The position numbers and the translations under genes were made by a program. Positions 1-6,362 of a DNA stretch of 7,070 bases are shown here, in pieces. The stretch is from the NCBI GenBank assembly GCA_949739085.1, contig CATIYU010000057.1, forward strand, positions 1-7,070, in the 5' to 3' direction. Numbering within the stretch: position 1 is the first letter of the stretch; each line of letters begins with the position of its first letter. The notes under the pieces are model-generated. The model had not been told where the DNA came from and made no database searches. It saw only the letters and a list, made by a program, of their open reading frames with translations. Origin of the DNA: an uncultured Eubacteriales bacterium. Lineage in GTDB: Bacteria; Bacillota_A; Clostridia; Oscillospirales; Oscillospiraceae.

Positions 1-4
1 ACCG

Positions 5-14
5 AAGGAGGAGG
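5..14 (+). promoter_or_regulatory. Ribosome binding site of the C-type permease gene
   Basis: A purine run containing AAGGAGG (5-11) and a second GGAGG (10-14 region) sits 5 to 8 bases before the ATG at 20. It is a near-consensus Shine-Dalgarno site and fixes the start of the permease gene. No stop codon of an upstream gene is visible in bases 1-19, so the preceding gene ends before the window. Confidence 0.85.
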
Positions 15-19
15 ATACT

Positions 20-940
20 ATGTCGAACACACCCAACGAGCGCGAGGAGACTACCGTTTCCTTCGAGGAAAATTATGTAGACGAAAACATACTGGCGGAC
101 AACAGCAGCAAAACCAAAGAATTCATCAAAAAATTTATGAAGCGCAAGACCGCGGTGGTGGCCTTCTTCATCATGGTCTTCCTGCTGCTGATCGCCATTA
201 TCGGGCCCCATATCACCCCCTATGACCCGAACTACTTTGACTACGACAATATCCTGTCGCCCCCCAGTGCGGAGCACTGGTTCGGCACGGACCACTTCGG
301 CTACGACATCTTCAGCCGCATTCTGGCCGGCGCGCCCCTCACCCTGGGCGTGGCCCTGTCCTCGGTCATCGTGGGCGCGGCCCTGGGCACGGTCTTGGGC
401 CTGCTGGCCGGCTACTACGGCGGCTGGATTGAGATGCTGGTCATGCGCGGCGCCGACGTGCTCTTCAGCTTCCCGGACATCCTGCTGGCCATCGCCATCG
501 TGGCCATCCTGGGCCCCGGCATTTTCAACGTGTTTATCGCCGTGGCGGTCTTTACCGTGCCCAGCTTCGCCCGCATGATGCGCAGCGCCACCCTGTCGGT
601 GAAAAACTCCCTCTATGTGGAGGTGGCCCGCAGCCTCGGCTGTAAGGACGGCCGCATCCTCTTCCTGCACATCTTCCCCGGCACCATCCAGTCGCTGATC
701 GTCAACTTCACCATGCGTATCGGTTCGGCCATCATGGCGGGTTCCGGCCTGAGTTTCCTGGGCTTCGGCGCCAATGTCACGGACCCGGAGTGGGGCGCCA
801 TGCTCTCCCAGAGCCGCACCTACCTGGGCACCGCGCCCCACATGGTGTATTTTCCCGCTCTGGTAATTTTCATTACCGTTCTGGCCTTCAACCTCTTCGG
901 CGACGGCCTGCGCGACACCCTGGATCCGAAGCTCAAGTGA
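20..940 (+). CDS. Dipeptide/oligopeptide ABC transporter permease, DppC/OppC type
   Basis: This is one of the two inner-membrane permease subunits of a peptide-type ABC importer; it forms the channel with a B-type permease and couples to the two ATPases encoded next. The 306 residues match the usual length of about 300. Residues 1-40 are a charged cytoplasmic tail. The first membrane helix is about 44-62, followed by an extracellular stretch with the OppC-type segment around 88-102 (HWFGTD, then GYDIFSRIL). Further hydrophobic segments lie near 107-131, 152-167, 168-187, 224-249 and 276-294. The cytoplasmic EAA loop that docks the ATPases is at 199-220 (EVARSLG, then IFP). The C-terminus ends with the family-typical GDGLRDTLDPKLK. 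The start at 20 has a strong ribosome site. The B-type permease and binding protein are not in the window and are expected upstream. Family assignment is firm; the substrate (dipeptide, oligopeptide, nickel or other) cannot be read from this sequence. Confidence 0.95.
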   Translation: MSNTPNEREETTVSFEENYVDENILADNSSKTKEFIKKFMKRKTAVVAFFIMVFLLLIAIIGPHITPYDPNYFDYDNILSPPSAEHWFGTDHFGYDIFSRILAGAPLTLGVALSSVIVGAALGTVLGLLAGYYGGWIEMLVMRGADVLFSFPDILLAIAIVAILGPGIFNVFIAVAVFTVPSFARMMRSATLSVKNSLYVEVARSLGCKDGRILFLHIFPGTIQSLIVNFTMRIGSAIMAGSGLSFLGFGANVTDPEWGAMLSQSRTYLGTAPHMVYFPALVIFITVLAFNLFGDGLRDTLDPKLK

Positions 941-968
941 TGCGGCGAATAGGAAAAGGAGTAACGAT

Positions 969-1949
969 ATGCAGAAAGAAGTTTTGCTGAAGGTAGATGA
1001 GTTACGCACTGAATTCTTTTCCAGCAAGAAGAGCAGCGTCACTGCGGTGGACAAAGTCTCCTTCCAGATCTATAAGGGAGAAATTCTGGGCCTGGTGGGC
1101 GAGTCCGGCTGCGGCAAGAGCGTAACGAGCTTATCCATCATGCGTCTGCTGCGGGACACCCCCGGCAAGGTCACCAACGGCCAGGCGGTTCTGGACGGCC
1201 TGGACCTCCTCAGCGCCTCCGAGCCGGAGATTCGGAAAATCCGCGGCGGGAAGATGAGCATGATCTTCCAGGAGCCCATGAGCGCCCTGAACCCGTCCAT
1301 GCGCATTGACCGGCAGATGATGGAGACGATCATGCTCCACACCAGCATGAACAAGGAGGAGGCCCGCAAGCACGCGGCTTCCATGCTGAGCAAGGTGGGC
1401 ATCCCCGACCCGCCCCGGGTGCTGAAGAACTACCCCCACCAGCTCTCCGGCGGTATGAGCCAACGCGTGATGATCGCCATGGCCCTCAGCTGCGACCCGC
1501 AGCTGCTCATTGCCGACGAACCCACCACCGCCTTGGACGTGACCATCCAGGCGCAGATCCTGGAGCTGATGAAGAAGCTGCAAAAGGAGGACCAATCCAG
1601 CATCCTGCTCATCACCCACGACCTGGGCGTGGTGGCGGAGATGTGCTCCCGGGTTATCGTCATGTACGCGGGCAAGATCGTGGAGGAGGCCCCTGTGGAG
1701 CAGCTGTTCGCCACTCCCACCCACCCGTACACCCAGGGCCTGATCGCCTCCGTGCCCAAGCTGGGTTCCGGCGTGAAGGTGCTGCCCAGCATCCCGGGGA
1801 GCGTGCCGGACCTGGCCTCCATGCCCAGCGGATGCCGCTTCGCGCCCCGGTGCAAATACGCCACGGAGAAGTGCCACGCCCAGGAGCCGGAGCTGGTCAC
1901 CGTAGGCGAAGACCAGAGGTGCCGCTGTTGGCTGAAACAGGAAGGATAG
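969..1949 (+). CDS. Peptide ABC transporter ATP-binding protein, DppD/OppD type
   Basis: This is the first of two cytoplasmic ATPases that power the peptide importer; its length of 326 residues is normal for DppD. Motifs are all intact: Walker A GESGCGKS at 44-51, Q-loop Q101, signature LSGGM at 159-163, Walker B LLIADEPT at 179-186 with catalytic E184, D-loop ALD at 188-190, and switch His217. The signature has Met where Gln is more usual, a common variant in D-type subunits. The oligopeptide/dipeptide C-terminal domain starts near HPYTQGL (252-258) and carries cysteines 289, 295, 302, 318 and 320, a pattern known in this family to hold an iron-sulfur cluster in at least one DppD structure. 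AAAGGAG at 955-961 sits 7 bases before the ATG. The gap from the permease gene is 28 bases, and the next gene starts 4 bases after the stop. D type rather than F type is chosen from gene order and the signature motif. Confidence 0.95.
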   Translation: MQKEVLLKVDELRTEFFSSKKSSVTAVDKVSFQIYKGEILGLVGESGCGKSVTSLSIMRLLRDTPGKVTNGQAVLDGLDLLSASEPEIRKIRGGKMSMIFQEPMSALNPSMRIDRQMMETIMLHTSMNKEEARKHAASMLSKVGIPDPPRVLKNYPHQLSGGMSQRVMIAMALSCDPQLLIADEPTTALDVTIQAQILELMKKLQKEDQSSILLITHDLGVVAEMCSRVIVMYAGKIVEEAPVEQLFATPTHPYTQGLIASVPKLGSGVKVLPSIPGSVPDLASMPSGCRFAPRCKYATEKCHAQEPELVTVGEDQRCRCWLKQEG

Positions 1950-1953
1950 GGGG
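1939..1953 (+). promoter_or_regulatory. Ribosome binding region of the F-type ATPase gene, with two possible starts
   Basis: AGGAAGGA (1939-1946) lies 7 bases before an ATG at 1954, and AGGGGG (1948-1953) lies 9 bases before a second in-frame ATG at 1963. Both starts are plausible and differ by three residues (MLR). The site overlaps the end of the D-type ATPase gene, whose stop is at 1947-1949, so the two genes are probably translationally coupled. Confidence 0.65.
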
Positions 1954-2925
1954 ATGCTGAGAATGGAAAAAATTGTTTCTTTAAAGAATGTATCGAAAAC
2001 CTTCCCCGTGGGCAAATCGCTGCTGGGAAGACCCACGAAGTTCGTCCACGCGGTCAACAACGTGAGTTTTGACGTGTTCAAGGGTGAGACGTTCTCCATC
2101 GTGGGGGAGTCCGGCTGCGGCAAGAGCACCACCGGACGCATTATCAACCACCTGCTGGTCCCCGACAGCGGCGAGGTCTGGTTCCAGGACAAGGAGATCT
2201 CCAAAATCAGTCAGGACGAGATGCGCCCCCTGCGCAAGGACATGCAGATGATCTTCCAGGACCCGGCGGGCAGTCTGAACCCCCGTATGCGGGTCTCGGA
2301 GCTGATTGAGGAGCCCCTCATTGTCCATACCAATATGAGCGCGGAGGAGCGGGCCAAGGTGGTAGGCGAGCTGCTGGGCATCGTGGGCCTCAGCTCCAAG
2401 CACGCCCGGCGCTACCCCCACGAGTTCTCCGGCGGTCAGAAGCAGCGCATCGGCATCGCCCGGGCCCTGACGGTAAACCCCAAGCTGGTTATCGCCGACG
2501 AGCCCATCTCCGCCTTGGACGTGTCCATCCAGGCCCAGGTGCTGAACCTGCTCCATAAGCTCCAGGAGGAATATAAGCTGACGTACGTATTCATCTCCCA
2601 CGACCTGTCGGTGGTGGAGATGATCTCCGACCGCATCGCGGTCATGTATCTGGGCTTTGTGGTGGAGACGGCCCCCAAGTCCCAGCTGTATGCCAACCCT
2701 GTCCACCCCTACACCGAGGCACTGCTCTCCGCCGTGCCCATTCCCGACCCTACTCTTCAAAAGGAGCGGATCATTCTGGAGGGCGATATCCCCAGTACCA
2801 TCAACCTGCCGGCGGGCTGCCCCTTCGCGGCCCGGTGCAAGAAGTGCGGCAAGGAGTGCCTGGAGCAGCGTCCGGAGACCAAGGAGGTCGAGCCCGGACA
2901 CTTTGTAGCCTGCCACAAGTGCTGA
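1954..2925 (+). CDS. Peptide ABC transporter ATP-binding protein, DppF/OppF type
   Basis: This is the second ATPase of the importer and pairs with the preceding D-type subunit. Counted from the ATG at 1954 it has 323 residues, slightly shorter than E. coli DppF or OppF (about 334). Walker [10 protein letters not shown] is at 51-59, Q-loop Q102, signature FSGGQ at 158-162, Walker B LVIADEP at 178-184 with E183, D-loop SALD at 186-189, and switch His216. The segment [12 protein letters not shown] (101-112) and the signature FSGGQKQR are typical of F-type subunits. The peptide-transporter C-terminal domain begins at HPYTEAL (251-257) and contains six cysteines (289, 295, 298, 302, 320, 323), suggesting a metal or iron-sulfur site. 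An alternative start at 1963 would give 320 residues. The 40-base gap to cutC holds no terminator, so transcription probably continues. Confidence 0.95.
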   Translation: MLRMEKIVSLKNVSKTFPVGKSLLGRPTKFVHAVNNVSFDVFKGETFSIVGESGCGKSTTGRIINHLLVPDSGEVWFQDKEISKISQDEMRPLRKDMQMIFQDPAGSLNPRMRVSELIEEPLIVHTNMSAEERAKVVGELLGIVGLSSKHARRYPHEFSGGQKQRIGIARALTVNPKLVIADEPISALDVSIQAQVLNLLHKLQEEYKLTYVFISHDLSVVEMISDRIAVMYLGFVVETAPKSQLYANPVHPYTEALLSAVPIPDPTLQKERIILEGDIPSTINLPAGCPFAARCKKCGKECLEQRPETKEVEPGHFVACHKC

Positions 2926-2965
2926 TTTTGTCCTGAAATTGTATTCTTGTTAGGAGAACAACTAT

Positions 2966-3718
2966 ATGAACAAACCACTGATTGAAGCTTGCGTGGACTC
3001 CCACGCCTCCTGTATGGCCGCGGCCCGCGGCGGCGCGGACCGTCTGGAGCTGTGCGCCCACCTGGCTATCGGCGGCACCACCCCCTCCCCCGTCGTGTTC
3101 CGACAGGTCCAGCGGGACTGTGATGTGAAGATCAACGTCCTCATCCGGCCCCGCTTTGGCGATTTCCTCTACACGGACATTGAGATGGAGGAGATGTGCG
3201 AGGAGATCAAGACCTTCCGGGAGCTGGGAGCCAACGGCGTCGTCATCGGCGCGCTGACCCCGGAGGGCGAGCTGGATGTGGAGAAAATGCAGCGCCTGAT
3301 GGACTGCGCGGGCGGCATTGACGTCACCCTCCACCGGGCTTTCGACATGACCCGTGACCCCTTCGCCGCCCTGGAGACGGCCATTTCCCTGGGCTGCAAG
3401 ACCATCCTGACCTCCGGCCAGGCCGGGGACGTGGTGGCAGGCAAGGAAATTTTGAAGGAGGTCTACACCAAGGCGGCGGGCCGGATTGACATTATGGCCG
3501 GCTGCGGCGTGAAAAAGTGGAACATCCAGGAAATCCACGACTACGCCGGCATCCGCGTATTCCACACCACTGGCCGCAAGGGTGTGCTGGACAGCGGCAT
3601 GGTCTACCGCAAGAGCACGGTGTCCATGGGCCTGCCCTCCCTCTCCGAGTACGAGATCTGGCAGACGGACGAGCAGGAGTTCCGTGAGTGCGCCCAGATC
3701 GTCCACGCCTTTGCCTGA
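2966..3718 (+). CDS. cutC: CutC family protein (copper homeostasis protein CutC)
   Basis: This 250-residue protein matches the TIM-barrel CutC family over its full length (family members are about 200 to 250 residues). Visible family motifs in order are IEACVDS (6-12), GADRLELC (23-30), GGTTPS (36-41), VLIRPRFGDFLY (58-69), VVIGAL (92-97), HRAFDM (123-128), LTSGQ (148-152) and GCGV (179-182). CutC was named from copper-sensitive E. coli mutants and its human homologue binds Cu(I), but a direct role in copper handling is disputed and the biochemical activity is not settled. It must not be confused with choline trimethylamine-lyase, also called CutC, which is a far larger glycyl-radical enzyme. 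AGGAG at 2952-2956 lies 9 bases before the ATG. Its place between a peptide importer and a transglutaminase-like gene suggests co-expression, but the reason is unknown. Confidence 0.93.
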   Translation: MNKPLIEACVDSHASCMAAARGGADRLELCAHLAIGGTTPSPVVFRQVQRDCDVKINVLIRPRFGDFLYTDIEMEEMCEEIKTFRELGANGVVIGALTPEGELDVEKMQRLMDCAGGIDVTLHRAFDMTRDPFAALETAISLGCKTILTSGQAGDVVAGKEILKEVYTKAAGRIDIMAGCGVKKWNIQEIHDYAGIRVFHTTGRKGVLDSGMVYRKSTVSMGLPSLSEYEIWQTDEQEFRECAQIVHAFA

Positions 3719-3740
3719 GGGACCCACACGAAACATCATC

Positions 3741-3746
3741 CAGGAG
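3741..3746 (+). promoter_or_regulatory. Ribosome binding site deciding the start of the transglutaminase-like gene
   Basis: CAGGAG lies 7 bases before the ATG at 3754. The reading frame stays open upstream to a GTG at 3688 inside cutC, which also has an AGGAG-like run before it (3675-3679), but the 22 extra residues would be a basic, low-quality extension encoded by overlap with cutC. The ATG at 3754 is therefore preferred. Confidence 0.75.
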
Positions 3747-3753
3747 AAACACT

Positions 3754-6300
3754 ATGATTTTTTCATCCCACGTGCGGGAAACCGCAGAAAAGAAATTCGC
3801 GGCCCTGCTGGAGCGGGCCGGTGAGGTGCGCAAGGGGGAGATTTTGGCGGCTCTGGAGGCGGCGGACGCCAGCGAGGACGTGCTCCTGGCGGCCAAGTGG
3901 ATCTGCGCCAACAGTCCCCTCAGCGACCTGGCCAACTATGATTTTTCCCTCTTCCTCTCCTGCGCGGAGCACGGCGTCTTCCTCCTGCAAAATTCCCTCT
4001 TTTCGGAGGAAATTCCGGAGGATATCTTCCTCAACTATGTGCTCCATGTCCGGGTCAACGAGGAGGAGCTGTGCGACTGCCGCAAGTTCTTCTACAGCCA
4101 GCTGTCTGACCGGGTCCGGGGCCTCTCCATGCAGGACGCGGTGCTGGAGGCCAACTACTGGAACGCGGAGAACGTGATGTACCAGGCCACCGACGGCCGG
4201 ACCATCTCCGCCCTGTGGGCCTACCGCTCCGCCTACGGGCGTTGCGGCGAGGAGTCCGCCTTTGGCGTGAACGTCTTCCGCTCCCTGGGCATTCCCGCCC
4301 GGCAGATCTACACCCCCCGCTGGGCCCACTGCGACGACAACCACGCCTGGGTTGAGGTGTGGTGCGGCGGACAGTGGCGGTTCCTGGGGGCCTGCGAGCC
4401 GGAGGAGGTGCTCAACAAGGGTTGGTTTACCAACGCCTCCAGCCGGGCCATGCTGATCCACAGCCGCTGCTTTGGAGAGATCTCCGGCGAGGAGGTCATC
4501 TCCCGGATGGGGATGGCCTATTTCCTCAACAACCTCAAGCTCTACGCGGTGACCAAACGGCTCACCGTAGCGGTAAAGGACCCCGCCGGTGCGCCGGTGG
4601 AGGGCGCCCAGGTGTCCTTCGGCATTCTCAACTACTCCGACATCTTCCCCGCCGCTGTGGTCACTACCGGCCCGGACGGCACAGCCGCCCTCACCTGCGG
4701 ACTGGGCAGCATTGACATCCACGTCAAGAAGGGGGACGTCTTCTGCGAGCGGATGGTCTACACTCCCGACGTGGACACGGTGGAGATGGTCCTACAGCGG
4801 GAGGAGCCGGCGTGCGGCGTCTGGGTGAACTTCGTCTCCGCCGCCCCCCGGGACCAGATCGTCAACGGGGCGAAGCCCACAGAGGCGCAAAAAGAACTAG
4901 GCATGAAAAAGACCGCCGCCGCCAACGCCAAGCGGGAGCAGCGGGTGGCCGGTATGTTCGACGAGGCCAAGGCCCGGTCCGTCGTGGAGCAGGGCGGCTA
5001 CAGCCATGAGATCTACGACCTGCTCTTTGAGAGCCGGGGCAATGTGGACCGGCTCATAGCCTTCCTGGAGGACAAGGACTTCTCTTCTCAGGAGAAGGAG
5101 GCCCTGCTGCTGACCCTTTCCAAGAAGGACCGGCGGGACGTGGACCCGGACATCCTCCGGGAAGCGCTGACCCTGACCCGGGGCTATACCGCCGGACAGC
5201 CGGAACTGTTCTACCCCTACGTCGTCTGCCCCCGGGTGTTTACCGAGCCCCTGACCAAGAACCGCCAGTTCATTCTGGACTACTTCACCGAGGCCCAGAA
5301 GGCGGACTTCCGGGCGAATCCGCAAAACGTCTGGCGCTATATTCAGCAGAACATCGGCTTCGACCCGTCTGTGGAGTACGGGCAGATCGTCACGAGGCCC
5401 GTGGGTGCGCTGACAGTGAAGAACGCCAGCCCCCTGTCCCAGAAGATTCTCTTTGTCTCCATCTGCCGGGCTCTGGGCGTCGCCGCCCGGATGAACCCAG
5501 TGGACCACGGAGCGGAGTACTGGCAGGACGGGGCGTTCCAGCCGGTGGAGCCCCTCAGCGAGGGCAGCGGCACCTTGGTCTTTGAGAAGGAGCAGGAGGA
5601 GACCTGGCAGTACGGGCCGGACTTTTCCGTGAGTATGCTGGTGGACGGCGCGTACCAGCGGCTGGACCTGTCCCGTGAGAAGTGGGAGGGCAACCAGCTG
5701 AAGGTCCCGGCCAACGGCGGCGACTACCGGATTATCACGGACAACCGCCTGCCCAACGGCAGCATCCACGCCAGCAAGTACCATTTCCATCTGGTGGACG
5801 GCGGCTCCATGTCCGTCAAGCTGCAAAAGTTCCAGGCGGACCTCTCCCAGATGCTGGACAACTTCGCTCTGGACGAGTTCAAGGCGGCGGACGAGGCGGG
5901 CAACACCGTTCTGGGCAGCCAGCTGACCAAGAACCGCGCAGTCCTTATGTGGCTTGAGGAGGGTATGGAGCCCACGGAGCACATCCTCAACGAGATGCTG
6001 GAGCAGGAGGAGGACTTCCGGAACCTGCCAGCGGACATCGTTTTCCTGGTGCGGGGGAAGGAGGCTCTGGAAAACGCCAAGCTGCAAAAGGTGCTGACAG
6101 CCTTCCCGAACATCCGCGTCTGCTACGACAGCTTTGTGCCCAACGTGGAGACCATCGCCCGGCGTATGTATGTGGACCCGGAGAAACTCCCCCTGATTGT
6201 GGTCACGACAGCGGAGCTGAACGCGGTCTATGCGTGCAGCGGCTACAACGTGGGCAGCGGGGATATGATCGTCAAGATCTGTGGCCATTCTTTTAACTGA
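3754..6300 (+). CDS. Cytosolic transglutaminase-like multidomain protein with Ig-like and thioredoxin-like domains
   Basis: The protein has 848 residues from the ATG at 3754. Residues 1-140 are mostly helical. A transglutaminase-like (papain-fold) core follows at about 140-235, with nucleophile Cys164 in GRCGEES, His197 in DNHAWVEVW, and GACEPE (212-217) where the third triad residue is expected. Residues 268-348 form an Ig-like or carboxypeptidase-regulatory-like beta domain (PAGAPVEGAQVSF, then GPDGTAAL). A charged helical linker spans about 375-515. Residues 520-600 resemble a second transglutaminase core (CRALGVAAR, then DHGAEYW and QPVEP) with no cysteine at the nucleophile position. About 685-848 looks like a thioredoxin fold (RAVLMWLEEG, then KLPLIVV and SGYNVGSG) without a CXXC pair. 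There is no signal peptide or membrane helix, and 17 cysteines fit a reducing cytoplasm. The first core could be a cysteine peptidase or amidase; the substrate is unknown. Being last in a peptide-import operon hints at action on imported peptides. Domain limits and the two C-terminal assignments are read by eye. Confidence 0.85.
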   Translation: MIFSSHVRETAEKKFAALLERAGEVRKGEILAALEAADASEDVLLAAKWICANSPLSDLANYDFSLFLSCAEHGVFLLQNSLFSEEIPEDIFLNYVLHVRVNEEELCDCRKFFYSQLSDRVRGLSMQDAVLEANYWNAENVMYQATDGRTISALWAYRSAYGRCGEESAFGVNVFRSLGIPARQIYTPRWAHCDDNHAWVEVWCGGQWRFLGACEPEEVLNKGWFTNASSRAMLIHSRCFGEISGEEVISRMGMAYFLNNLKLYAVTKRLTVAVKDPAGAPVEGAQVSFGILNYSDIFPAAVVTTGPDGTAALTCGLGSIDIHVKKGDVFCERMVYTPDVDTVEMVLQREEPACGVWVNFVSAAPRDQIVNGAKPTEAQKELGMKKTAAANAKREQRVAGMFDEAKARSVVEQGGYSHEIYDLLFESRGNVDRLIAFLEDKDFSSQEKEALLLTLSKKDRRDVDPDILREALTLTRGYTAGQPELFYPYVVCPRVFTEPLTKNRQFILDYFTEAQKADFRANPQNVWRYIQQNIGFDPSVEYGQIVTRPVGALTVKNASPLSQKILFVSICRALGVAARMNPVDHGAEYWQDGAFQPVEPLSEGSGTLVFEKEQEETWQYGPDFSVSMLVDGAYQRLDLSREKWEGNQLKVPANGGDYRIITDNRLPNGSIHASKYHFHLVDGGSMSVKLQKFQADLSQMLDNFALDEFKAADEAGNTVLGSQLTKNRAVLMWLEEGMEPTEHILNEMLEQEEDFRNLPADIVFLVRGKEALENAKLQKVLTAFPNIRVCYDSFVPNVETIARRMYVDPEKLPLIVVTTAELNAVYACSGYNVGSGDMIVKICGHSFN

Positions 6301-6330
6301 AATCCGCAGTTAGCGCGGTGAAACGAACAG

Positions 6331-6359
6331 GGAGCGCACGGCGAAATGCCGTGCGCTCC
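6331..6359. terminator. Hairpin between convergent genes, probable bidirectional terminator
   Basis: A perfect 12-base-pair GC-rich stem (GGAGCGCACGGC at 6331-6342 and its complement at 6348-6359) encloses a five-base GAAAT loop. It lies 30 bases after the stop of the plus-strand operon and 3 bases after the stop of the minus-strand M23 gene, so it can serve both. Neither side has a proper T-run: the plus side continues TGCTTATCCT and the minus side CTGTTCGTTT, so it is not a textbook intrinsic terminator. The rest of the 62-base gap (6301-6330 and 6360-6362) shows nothing recognisable. Confidence 0.7.
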
Positions 6360-6362
6360 TGC

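Noticed and set aside
2926..2965. A promoter between the F-type ATPase gene and cutC (AT-rich gap with TTGTCC and TATTCT-like words)
   Set aside because: The two words are too close together for -35 and -10 elements, and the gap is only 40 bases.
3688..3753. Upstream GTG start for the transglutaminase-like gene, overlapping cutC
   Set aside because: It would add 22 basic, unstructured residues encoded within the end of cutC. The ATG at 3754 has a well-placed CAGGAG and a normal short gap after cutC.
3742..3939. Signal peptide at the N-terminus of the 848-residue protein
   Set aside because: The first 60 residues are charged and amphipathic, with no hydrophobic core of signal-peptide length or cleavage motif.
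4897..6288. Long open frame on the minus strand (463 codons), with similar ones at 1131-2204, 1981-2916, 2801-3739 and 3763-4722
   Set aside because: They lie antisense to well-supported genes. Their composition (rich in His, Gly, Val, Leu, Gln, with no recognisable domain) is what GC-rich third codon positions produce on the opposite strand.
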